Assembly (NCBI GenBank): GCA_018780435.1 | Contig: JADMJS010000157.1 | Span: 1 to 64,000, forward strand | From: Myxococcales bacterium | GTDB taxonomy: Bacteria; Myxococcota_A; UBA9042; GCA-2863065 | Length of the DNA: 64,000 nucleotides | Direction: 5' to 3' | Part shown: positions 26,483-35,800 of the stretch, one piece after another | Layout of the letters: each line of letters begins with the position of its first letter | How positions within the stretch are numbered: the first letter of the stretch is position 1 | The notes under the pieces: generated by a model | Databases searched by the model: none | Seen by the model: only the letters and a program-made list of their open reading frames with translations | What the model was told of the DNA's origin: nothing | Translations under genes and position numbers: made by a program

Positions 26483-29349
26483 CACTTCACCTCCGTCACG
26501 AAGCCGCGACCGGGTCCAAGAGGCAGCAGCTCCCAGGGGAGCTCGAGACCATTCGGGGGATTGAGCGACACGTCGCTGACGCCGACCCGGAACGGCGAGG
26601 CCGGCGTGAACGTGGCGGCGAGCCTGAAGCGCGCCTTCAAGAGCAGTGGATCACCGCTCACGGAGCCGCCGGAGTCGATGACGGCGCCCGTCAGCGGCGT
26701 TGACGGCTGCGACGAGTGATAGACCGTCAGGGCGAGCTTGTTCGCCCAGTCTTTCTTGTGCTTCGGGATGCCGATGACTTGGTGGTGCGCAGGCTCGAGG
26801 CTGCCCCACACGCAGGCGCCGCCGTTCTCGTCGCACTCGGCGAGCGAATAGTCGAAGCAGATGGCGCCGAAACACGCGGCGTCGACCACGTCGATGAGCT
26901 GGGCCTCGGTCGCCTTCCACTGCAGGACGACATCGAAGCCGGTGGGCAGGGCGGAGCCGGTGAGCGACGCGACTTGGACGAGGCAGTCGACCTCGTCGGT
27001 CGCGTTACCTGCGAGCTCGCACATCGTCCCGACGACACAGCCGACGGGCGCGTCGTGCAGACATCCCTCGCTGGGGCTGCAGCTATCGAGAGTGCAGTCG
27101 ATGCCGTCGTCGCACGATTGCGGCTGACCGTCGCACACGCCGGTCGCGGGTGCACAGGCCCAGTCGACCTTACATTGGTACCCATCCGGCGGGCACACGA
27201 CCACGGTGGCCGGGTCGAGCTCACACGTCCCCGCGTTGCACACGAGGACGCCGGTACAGGCGTCCCCGTCGTCTTTGGCGATGCAGTCGTCGTCGCCTTC
27301 GCAGCCGCACGTGGCCACGTCTGGGACGCCACTACAGCCGATCGGCGAACACTGGTCGTTCATGGTGCAAGGGTCCCCGTCGTCGCACGCGCCCATGCCG
27401 TCGCTCTGCTTGCAACCTTGACCGACGACGCACGTGCCAACCGAACACGCGACGCCGTCGTCGCAAGCGCCGTCGTCCGGTGTGATGGCGCAGCCCGTCT
27501 CGGGCTCGCAGGCGTCGAGTGTACACGCGATCCCATCGTCGCAGCCGACGGGCACGCCCGTGCAGACGGCGGCGCCGCTGCACTTGTCGTCTTGGGTGCA
27601 GGCGTCGTCGTCATCGCAAAGAGCGCCGACCTTGGCGGTGGGCTCACAAGCGCCGGTCGCGGGGTCGCACGCGCTGTCGACGCACGGGCTGTCGTCGTTG
27701 CAGACCGGTGGTGCCTTGGGCTCGACGTCGCAATGGCCAGCCCCATCACACGCGCCGGTGGTCGTACAGGCGTCGTCGACGGGGCACGCCATCGTGTCGG
27801 CGGCGAACTGACCTCCCACGCACTGACCGTTCTGGCACGCGTCTGACGTCGTACAGGGGTTTTCATCGTCACAAGCGCCGTCGGTGGCTGCGTTCGAACA
27901 GAGCCCCGCGGTGCAGGCGTCCGCCGTACACGGATTCAGGTCCGCGCAGAGCGTCGTGCCGCAGGGGACCTCGCCCGTGAGGACCACGGCCCCCACCAGC
28001 TTCGAGGTGAGCTCGACACCTGCGGCGGTGTAGGCCTCGACCGCCTTCAGATGCACCGGCGCAGCGAGCGTGTCTTTGGTCAGCACGAAGCGGAAGGTGG
28101 TGACCTCGGCGTCGCCAACGACCTGCTCGTCCTCGACGAAGGCCATCGTGATCGGCCGGTTCGGATCGCCCAGGTGGGCGAGCTCAACGGTGCCCTGCCC
28201 CGCCCAGTCGGCCGGCGCCGGCGGGCTGGCGATCAGAGTGTGGCCGCTCGGGTCGAGGGCGCTGCCAGCGTCGGGGCGGAGGACCGTCGTGCATGGTCCT
28301 CCGTTCGGGAAGCAGACCCGGTCCTCGAAGCCGGCGAAGCTGGCGTCGCCTTCCGGCCAGGCGAGCGCGAAAGCGAGGGTGGCGGCCGCGGCTTCATCGC
28401 CGGCAGACCGCGCGAGCTGAAGATCACAACGAACGACGTCTCCCACCTTGCCAGAGAGGACACAGAGCACGGCGCAATCGGCTTCCACGTCGGCGTCACA
28501 GGCGCCGCCGGCGCAGACACCAGCGCCGCCGCACGCGCTGGCGATCTGGCAGGCGCCGCCGTCGTTCGGTGCGGACGAACACTTCCCGTCATTCCCGCAG
28601 GTCTCGGTGGTGCAGACGTTGCCGTCGTCGCAGTCGGCGTTGGTGCTACAACAGGGGACGGACGGGTCGAGGTCGTGCTGGCAGCCGAGGGTGGGGTCGC
28701 ACGAGTCGGCGGTGCACGCCTTGCCGTCGTCGCAGTTCAGCGGGCCGACCGACAGGCACCCGGACGCTGCCTGACAGCTCTCGGCGCCATTGCAGACGTT
28801 CGAGTCGTCTTCGCAGGAGAGCGGCGCGCCCGGGACACACCCCGTCGATGGTTCGCAGCTCTCGGGGCCATTGCAGGCGTCGCCGTCGGCACACGAGAGC
28901 GGCGTCCCGGGCTCGCACCCCGCGGCGCCGCAGGTCTCCGCGCCATTGCAGGCGTTGCCGTCAGAGCAGCCGGGCGTGGTGGGTTCGCAGATGAGGTCCG
29001 CTGCCGACGCGCCCGGCGCCGGCTCGACGCATCGGTCGCCGAACGAACAGGCGTCGCCATCGTCGCACGTCGCGCCGAGTGCCGCGGGCCCCGTGGTGCA
29101 GAAGCCGCCCTCGCACACGCCGACCTGGCAGGCCCCTGCAGGGCATTCGGCGTCGGTGTCGCAGGCGGTCACCGTGGTGTCGCCCGTTCCCGTGGCATCG
29201 CCGCTCACGTCGGTCGAGACGTCGTCGGAGGTCACGGGCGGTGCCGATGACTCTCCCCCGCACGCGAGTACCAGGGTGAGTACGAAGGTCCGCCCGTAAG
29301 AGGCTCGGAGGATGGACCGCGTGAGGCAGGTCCAGTGTTTCTGTATCAT
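26482..29349 (-). CDS. Cys-rich lipoprotein with two cohesin-like modules
   Basis: The ATG at 29349 gives about 955 residues with signal TFVLTLVLAC (lipobox Cys30); the frame stays open to 29634, but that stretch looks non-coding. Layout: a Ser/Thr/Asp linker; Cys-rich repeats of the CDDGDACT / CNGAESC kind (about 60-295); cohesin-like module 1 (about 296-461: SGKVGDVVRCDLQLARS, later GDAEVTTFRFVLTKDTLA); a second Cys-rich block (about 462-776) with repeated CDDGIACTLDAC-type units; and cohesin-like module 2 (777-955: CELAGNATDEVDCLVQVA, CFGAICFDYSLAEC, GDPLLLKARFRLAATFTPA). It is a paralogue of the gene at 29681 and is translationally coupled to the giant gene. Probably an outer-surface, lipid-anchored scaffold. 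The cohesin assignment rests on motif resemblance. Confidence 0.75.
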   Translation of the reverse strand: MIQKHWTCLTRSILRASYGRTFVLTLVLACGGESSAPPVTSDDVSTDVSGDATGTGDTTVTACDTDAECPAGACQVGVCEGGFCTTGPAALGATCDDGDACSFGDRCVEPAPGASAADLICEPTTPGCSDGNACNGAETCGAAGCEPGTPLSCADGDACNGPESCEPSTGCVPGAPLSCEDDSNVCNGAESCQAASGCLSVGPLNCDDGKACTADSCDPTLGCQHDLDPSVPCCSTNADCDDGNVCTTETCGNDGKCSSAPNDGGACQIASACGGAGVCAGGACDADVEADCAVLCVLSGKVGDVVRCDLQLARSAGDEAAAATLAFALAWPEGDASFAGFEDRVCFPNGGPCTTVLRPDAGSALDPSGHTLIASPPAPADWAGQGTVELAHLGDPNRPITMAFVEDEQVVGDAEVTTFRFVLTKDTLAAPVHLKAVEAYTAAGVELTSKLVGAVVLTGEVPCGTTLCADLNPCTADACTAGLCSNAATDGACDDENPCTTSDACQNGQCVGGQFAADTMACPVDDACTTTGACDGAGHCDVEPKAPPVCNDDSPCVDSACDPATGACEPTAKVGALCDDDDACTQDDKCSGAAVCTGVPVGCDDGIACTLDACEPETGCAITPDDGACDDGVACSVGTCVVGQGCKQSDGMGACDDGDPCTMNDQCSPIGCSGVPDVATCGCEGDDDCIAKDDGDACTGVLVCNAGTCELDPATVVVCPPDGYQCKVDWACAPATGVCDGQPQSCDDGIDCTLDSCSPSEGCLHDAPVGCVVGTMCELAGNATDEVDCLVQVASLTGSALPTGFDVVLQWKATEAQLIDVVDAACFGAICFDYSLAECDENGGACVWGSLEPAHHQVIGIPKHKKDWANKLALTVYHSSQPSTPLTGAVIDSGGSVSGDPLLLKARFRLAATFTPASPFRVGVSDVSLNPPNGLELPWELLPLGPGRGFVTEVK

Positions 29350-29680
29350 CACGTCGTCTCTCCACCGCCGCATGCGGAGTCGCGACTCTAGCACTTCTCG
29401 GAGCGGAAGCCGACATCGGACTTGCGTCTTGACGCGATTCCGACAGGAACCTCGGCCAACCTTCCGGACGAACGCTACGTGGAGATGGACCAAATCTGGA
29501 GAGGCCCGTCCCACCGCGATCCTCGTGGAAGTGGACCCCTGGTCCAACTCCATCTGTTGAATCCGGCCTTCTTTTGGCCGAGGTTCCTGTCCGACGCCCG
29601 AGTGCACGGGGCGAATTGGGACATCGTCCCGCAAAACCGCCCCAAAGAGAGTACCGAAAGCCCGTGGACCCTCGCCCGAC
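29350..29680. other. 331-base spacer between the two cohesin-like lipoprotein genes
   Basis: No gene is supported; reading frames crossing it lack the codon bias of the neighbours. It holds two short inverted repeats, TGGACC/GGTCCA (29532-29546) and CGGCC/GGCCG with loop TTCTTTT (29564-29580). Neither has a T-run on the leftward strand, so termination is uncertain. A separate promoter for 29349 could lie here. Confidence 0.45.
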
Positions 29681-32647
29681 TCAATCAGTGATGATCATAC
29701 GACCTTCGGGCACTGTTCGGACGTGAACGGTGAGGGGCAGGCCATTGGCCGGCTGAAAAGCGAGGCGATCGACGCGAATACGCGCGGGTTTGGCCGCCGT
29801 CAGGTCGGCGTCGAGGCGGAAGCGCGCCTGCATGATCACGGAATCACCCACCGTGGGGAGCCCCGGCGAGGCGACCGCGTCGGAGATGGCTTTGTCGGGC
29901 GAACCGAGGTGGAAGATGAACATCGACAGCCAGCTCGTCCAGTTGATCGTCGCCTCGGGTGCGAGAGTCAGCGTGTGCCCCGTCGGGTGGAGCGACTCGA
30001 CGAAACACGGGGACGCCGGGTCCTCGCAAGTCGCGAGGTCGTAGTCGAAGCAGACCGTGCCAAAGCACGCGTATTCTTGCAGGTTCTCGAGGACGAGCCC
30101 GTCGTCCCATCGCAGCGTGATGTCAGCCGAGGTCGGCGTCACCGATCCCGGAAGGCGGCGTGCGACGCGAACCGGGCACAGGACGGTGTCGCCGCTCGCC
30201 CCACTGACTTCGCAGATCCAGTTCTCGATACAGTCGTCGATCTGAGTGTTCATGCACCCGAGGATCGAATCACACGCATCCTGCGTACACGGATCGTCGT
30301 CGTCGCAACTGAGCGGAGTGCCGATGCATTGCCCCGTCTCGGGCTTGCAGATCCAGTCGGTCTTGCAGCCGACGCCATCGTAGGGGCACGCGACCACGGT
30401 GTTCGGATCGATGGTGCATTCGCCATCATCGCAGACGAGCGTGCCGTTGCAGGCGTCGCCGTCCTCGAAGAAAGCACAGTCCGCCTTCGTCTCGCACGTA
30501 CAACCGGGCGCGAGAGTGCCTCGGCAGAGCGACCCGGTGATGCACGCGTCGGCGATGGTGCAGGGGTTCCCGTCATCACACGGATCCTTCGAGACCGATG
30601 ACTTGCAGCCGACATCGGCGTCGCAGGTGTTGACCGAACACGGCGAGCCGTCTTCGCAGAAGGCGTCGCTGGCCACGAACTTACAGGCGCCGTCGCCCGT
30701 GTCGATACACGTGTCGAGTGTACAAGCGATACCGTCATCGCAGATCTTGGGCTCGCCGACGCAGGTGCCGGACGCGGAGCAGCGGTCAACGAGGCTGCAC
30801 GGGTCTCCGTCGTCACACTCCGCGCCCGCGTGCACGTCGAGGAGGCACTCGCCCGTCAGCGGGTCACAGGACGAGTCGACGCAGGCCGAGTCACCGTCTT
30901 CGCACGGCGGCGCCGCCCCCGGGGTCAACTCGCACACCCCTTGGCCGTCGCACTGTCCGGCACCGGCGCACTTGTCGGGGCCGCTGCAGGCGACGCCGCT
31001 CGCCGAGAACTTGGACGGGACGCAGGTGGCCGTGGCGTCGCACACGCTCTCGGCCGTGCAGACGAGGCCGTCGTCGCAGGGGCCGCTTCGGGGGACGTGG
31101 CTGCAGACGTCGGCGGAGCAGACATCGTCCGTACACGGGTTGCCGTCCCAGCAGATCGAGAGTCCACACACGGCGAGGCGCGTGACGATGAGGCCCGCGG
31201 GGGCGTCGGAGGCCACACCGGCCACGAGCGGCAGCTCCTCGTCGCCGTCACCGGTCGCCCCCGCGTCGAAGCCCCACGCATAGACGCGAGTGACGGCTCC
31301 GGGAGGAGCGACGAGACGTAGACCGAGGACGGTGGGGTCCGGGAGCGCCGTCGACGGGATCGCGTCTACAGCCACCGACGATGGCGACAGAGTCGAGCCC
31401 GGCTTGAAGAGTGGATCGAGCGCGAGCGTCCCGGCGGCAGGCCAGTCTTCGAGATCGGACGGCGTGGCCGTGGCTAGGTGACCGCTCGGACCGATGGGGC
31501 CGCCCGCCGGGAGCACCTTCGCCACGCAACTATTCGGACCAGCCAAGCAAGAGCGAACGACGAGGCCGGCCAGTTTGGCGACCGGCTCGTTCGCGGCGAC
31601 CCCGGGCCCCGACCACGAGAGGCCGAGCTGAAGGCGCGTCGCCTTGGGGTCGGTCCCGAGCGTCGCCACCTTCAACGTGCAGTCCCCGAGGCCCGCCTCG
31701 TCGTGAACCACGTCGCAGAGCTTGCTGCACTGTGGACGTGGCGAGCCCGAGCACAGCCCGGCGGTGCAAACGTCCTCACCCGTGCACGCGTCGCCGTCGT
31801 CGCAGGAGCCGGAGATGGGCTCGGTCACGCAGGCGCCACTCCCATTGCAGGTGTCTTTGGTGCAGGGGTTATGGTCGTCGCAGTCATTGTCCGCGTCACA
31901 ACAGCCCGCGGCGCCCGATGGCACGTGGCGGCAGCCTCCGGGGCCACAGGAGTCGTCGGTACACGCGCTGCCGTCATCGCAGTCGAGTGGCTCGGACGCG
32001 ACGCACCCCTGGCCGGACTTGCAACCCTCCGCGCCGTTGCACGCGTCCCCGTCGCCGCAAAAGAGCGGCGTGCCAGCGGAGCACCCCGTGCTCGGAGCAC
32101 AGACCTCGATGCCGTTGCACGGGTCTTCGTCGGTGCAGACGAGCGGGGCAGACGAGACGCACCCTTCGGCGGCGCAGATCTCCTCGCCATTGCAGCGGTC
32201 GCCGTCGTCGCAGCTCGCTGGGCCCGCTTGGCAGATGCGCCCTTCGCCGCCGTCGATACACTGGTCCGGCGTGGTGCACGGCAGCCCGTCGTCACACGGC
32301 GTCCCCGCGTCGTCCCAGACCGTCACGCATGCGCCGGCTTGGCACTCGATGACGCCGCACGGGATTGGACCCGTCTCGCAGTCGCACCCGCTCGTATCGC
32401 CCTCGACGTCAGTGCGGCCGCTCACGTCCTGATCGGTGTCCTCGGGAGGCGGCACGTCCGCCGTGATGACGGCGCCGCCGCCCCCATCGCCCGAGCACCC
32501 CGGGAAGGCGACGAGACCGCCCAAGAGGAGCACGGTGAGTAGCGTAACGACCCGTGGCCACACGCCGTTCGACGTGCAAGGACGAGAAACGCTCGTGGGG
32601 AGAACGATGGTCAGGGCGGCACTCTGACGAGCTCGGCGCGTGGTCAT
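29681..32647 (-). CDS. Cys-rich lipoprotein with two cohesin-like modules (paralogue of 26482-29349)
   Basis: 988 residues from the ATG at 32647, which has AGGG 7 bases upstream; an internal GTG about 28 codons in would give a shorter signal. Hydrophobic core VVTLLTVLLLGGLVAFPGC ends in a lipobox (Cys51). Layout matches its neighbour: a Gly/Asp linker; Cys-rich repeats (CDDGDRCNGEEIC, CGDGDACNGAEGC; about 88-310); cohesin-like module 1 (about 311-490: LGDCTLKVATLGTDPKATRL); a second Cys-rich block (about 494-811); and cohesin-like module 2 (812-988: CEVSGASGDTVLCPVRVA, CFGTVCFDYDLATC, GDSVIMQARFRLDADLTAA). The duplicated architecture points to tandem gene duplication. Probably a surface-anchored scaffold receiving dockerin-like partners. 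No catalytic domain is seen. Confidence 0.75.
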   Translation of the reverse strand: MTTRRARQSAALTIVLPTSVSRPCTSNGVWPRVVTLLTVLLLGGLVAFPGCSGDGGGGAVITADVPPPEDTDQDVSGRTDVEGDTSGCDCETGPIPCGVIECQAGACVTVWDDAGTPCDDGLPCTTPDQCIDGGEGRICQAGPASCDDGDRCNGEEICAAEGCVSSAPLVCTDEDPCNGIEVCAPSTGCSAGTPLFCGDGDACNGAEGCKSGQGCVASEPLDCDDGSACTDDSCGPGGCRHVPSGAAGCCDADNDCDDHNPCTKDTCNGSGACVTEPISGSCDDGDACTGEDVCTAGLCSGSPRPQCSKLCDVVHDEAGLGDCTLKVATLGTDPKATRLQLGLSWSGPGVAANEPVAKLAGLVVRSCLAGPNSCVAKVLPAGGPIGPSGHLATATPSDLEDWPAAGTLALDPLFKPGSTLSPSSVAVDAIPSTALPDPTVLGLRLVAPPGAVTRVYAWGFDAGATGDGDEELPLVAGVASDAPAGLIVTRLAVCGLSICWDGNPCTDDVCSADVCSHVPRSGPCDDGLVCTAESVCDATATCVPSKFSASGVACSGPDKCAGAGQCDGQGVCELTPGAAPPCEDGDSACVDSSCDPLTGECLLDVHAGAECDDGDPCSLVDRCSASGTCVGEPKICDDGIACTLDTCIDTGDGACKFVASDAFCEDGSPCSVNTCDADVGCKSSVSKDPCDDGNPCTIADACITGSLCRGTLAPGCTCETKADCAFFEDGDACNGTLVCDDGECTIDPNTVVACPYDGVGCKTDWICKPETGQCIGTPLSCDDDDPCTQDACDSILGCMNTQIDDCIENWICEVSGASGDTVLCPVRVARRLPGSVTPTSADITLRWDDGLVLENLQEYACFGTVCFDYDLATCEDPASPCFVESLHPTGHTLTLAPEATINWTSWLSMFIFHLGSPDKAISDAVASPGLPTVGDSVIMQARFRLDADLTAAKPARIRVDRLAFQPANGLPLTVHVRTVPEGRMIITD

Positions 32648-32817
32648 GCGCGAACCCTACCATGCCATCCGCGAGGACGCACCAGCCTCACCACGGAAGG
32701 GACAAAACGTCCTGTTCATGGGGCGTGTCTCGGCGTCGTTCAGAACAGCGGGGATACCACGCCGGGGGGCGATTGCCGGTCGCCATCATCCTCGTCCTGG
32801 AGTAGAGTCGTGAGACC
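32648..32817. promoter_or_regulatory. Divergent control region between the cohesin-like and dockerin-TIG genes
   Basis: 170 bases between divergent starts of genes that share domain types, so joint control is plausible. It contains the short inverted repeat GGACAAAACGTCC. No clear -35/-10 pair could be assigned. Confidence 0.35.
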
Positions 32818-35800
32818 ATGCATGTACGAGCTTCGGTTCAGGTCTTCGTCACCGCCTCGGTGGCCCTCCTATTCGCTGGCGTCGTCCGCGCGGTGCCGAT
32901 TACGACGGCCCCCTCGGCCGACCTCGATCGCAGCAGCGCCGTCTCGACTGCGGACTTGCAGTGCCTTCTTCGCGTGACCGTTCACTGGGCCGAGAACCAA
33001 GGCAGCCTCGGCTCCCTGCACGGCTGCAGCGTGAAAGGGGCCACCTGCGAGACCACGGGACATTGCCACGAGGGCTTCGGTGGCACGCTCTTCTGCGCCC
33101 CGAAGTGCCTCAGTGGGACGGTCGAGTTCTCCCCGTCGCCCTGTCCGCCGGGGGACGCCGTCCCTCCGGTGAACCCACTCGGCGCGTGTCATGGCCCTGT
33201 ACGGCTCTCGGGCATCGACTTGAACTGCGACGGCAAGCTCGGGAGCACCGACCTCAGCTTCCTCGCTCAGATCCTGCTGAACCGCCCTCCGGACATCGAC
33301 GGCGACGGCCTGCTGAACTTCTGCGATCCCGACACCGACGGCGATGGCGCCCTCGACGGCGTCGATTGTGCGCCGACCGACCCGGCCGTCTACCCCGGTG
33401 CCCCGGAGCTGTGCGACGGCCGCTTCAATGGGTGCCCGCCGGGCGGTACCATCGATCAGCCTCCGGAGGAGTCCGACCCGGCGTGCGCGGCGTATTACGG
33501 CCCACGCGTCGACGGGTATGGTCCCGAGGTCATGACGCCGGGCGTCGAGGTCGTCGTCATCGGCGCGTTCTTCGATGTCGACTACACCAAGGTGTTTATT
33601 GATGGCGTAGAGCAGCTGGTCGCCGTGAAGGACGGCTCGACGTTGACCTTCAAGGTGGACTCCGGCACCTCCATCGGGCTTCACACGGTGACGGTGCAGA
33701 CGCTGTCCGGCGTGACCGAGTTCGTCGCCGTCGTGGCCGGCCTTCCGTCCATCACGTCCATCGACCCCGTGGTCGTGACGGCCGGGGAGGCGTTCACCAT
33801 CAACGGGTCGCAGCTCATCGGCTCCGAAGTTTACGTTTGTGGGATGGCGGCGCGGGTGGTCTCCCAGACGGTGACCTCGCTACTCGTGGTCGCCGACCCC
33901 TTCACGCCACTCGGCCCCTGCACCATCGAAGTCAGCACACCCTCCGGCACGGACACCATCACGACGGTCGTCGAGCCCGGTGCCCCGTACCTGCTCTATG
34001 CCGATCCGAGCCCCGTGCTCGTCGGCGAGCTCATCGAGATCGTCGGCGCGGGCCTCCTCGGCGCGACGGTGACCATCGACGGCGAGCCCGCCGTGGTCAC
34101 GACCACCGAAGACGGACGCCTCGTGGTCGTCGTACCGGCGGGCCTCGCGAGCGGGGCGGTCCCCATCGTGGTCACGACCGAACTCGGCACCGACACTATC
34201 GTCGTGTTCGTCACGGAGGTCCCGCTCGACCCGCCGGAGGTGACATCGATTTCCCCGGACCCGATCGTGGTCGGGAAGTCTTTCTTCATCTCCGGCGACT
34301 GGCTCGAAGGCGCGACCGTGACCTTGGGCGGCGTCCCCCAGACCATCCTCTCGGCGACCAACACCGGCCTCGAGGTGCTCGTCGAACCCGGGACCCCGCA
34401 AGGGACACTCGCCCTCAGCGTGTCGACGGTCCTCGGCACGGTCGTCATCCCGGTGTCCGTCATCGGCGCCCCATCGGTGGGCTCCGTCGCGCCGTCGCCC
34501 GTCACGCAGGGCCAAGCCGCGACCATCATCGGCACCTATCTGACCGGCTTCGACTCCGTGACCATCGGCGGCGTCCCGCAGATCGTCTTCACGCTGATGA
34601 CGCCGACGAAGCTCATCTTCATCGTAAACCCAACGACGCCGATCGGAGTGCAAGAGCTCAAGATCGTGAACAAGTCTGAGATCACGGTCTTCATGGTGGA
34701 GGTGCTGCCGGCGAGCCCGACGCCACCGGAGATCTTCGACGTGTCACCCACCGCAGCCAAGCCCGGTGAGACCATCACGATCACGGGCAAGGGGCTCGCA
34801 GGCGCGACCTGGACCATCGGCGGCGTCGTTCACACGCCGAACTCCGCGCTCAACGACCTGACGGTGGAGCTCGTGCTCCGCGACGACGTCGCCCCGGATA
34901 CTCAGCTCCTCACGGTCGACAAAGGCGCCTACGGCAACGCCAGCGTCGAGGTCTTCGTCATCCTAGGCAAACCCAAGGTCGAACGGGTCCGCGTCACACC
35001 GGCGGACGGCGTCGGCCGTGTGGCGCTCGCGCTGCTCCCAGGGGCCGTCGTCGGAGGGACCCTCATCGATGTCGGCATCGACGGTCAGTTCAAGAGCGTG
35101 CAGGCCGACTCTCTCGGCTCGCTCGGGATGCTCCTGACGGACATGGCAGTGGGCCAGGAGATCACGCTCGCTCAGACCTTGCCGGGTAACACCTCCGATC
35201 CCATCACGATCGTCGTCCCGTCCGTCGAGGTGGGCGATCCCCTCCCGCCAACCCTCGAGCTCGCGCGCATCGAGAAGAATGGGACGGCCGTCTCGGTACG
35301 CGGTCCGGCGCCGGCCTTCGGCTCCGGCAGCGCCACAGTCATCGCAATTGGGTCGGGCCAGATGGCTAGCGCGAGCGCGGCCACGCTCTACGCCGACGCG
35401 TCAGCGGCCGCGGAGCTCACGGTCGAGGTCGGCCAACCCGTGGGCCTCTTCGTGGAGGTTGCGGGCCGCACCTCGCTCTTGGCCATCGCGACGCCGACGT
35501 CGCTCGATCTGCCGGGCATCGCCACGGCCGTCGGCATCGGTCTCAACTGCCTCTTCGCGCTCGACGGGTCCTACCCCGATGGGAGTGCGCTCGAGGCCGC
35601 GGCCGAAGCCTATTCGGGCGGCGGTTCGTCGGTCTCCGTCACCGCGGGCACAGTCGCCACGAGTCCGAGCGGGACGATCGTGGCGACCGCCACCATCAAC
35701 GGGCTGGCGGCGCAGTCGTCGTGGGTGGGCCTGATCGACGCCGTGCCGTGGCAAGTGAGCCCGCCCAACTCCCTCGCGGCGCTCCCGCAAGACGTCGACG

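Noticed and set aside
26716-29250. Long + strand frames opposite the cohesin-like lipoprotein
   Set aside because: Antisense shadows in GC-rich, Cys-repeat DNA with no recognisable domain.
29350-29634. Upstream extension of the lipoprotein gene by 95 codons
   Set aside because: The extension lacks the region's codon bias and would place the lipobox after residue 120; the ATG at 29349 starts a proper lipoprotein signal.
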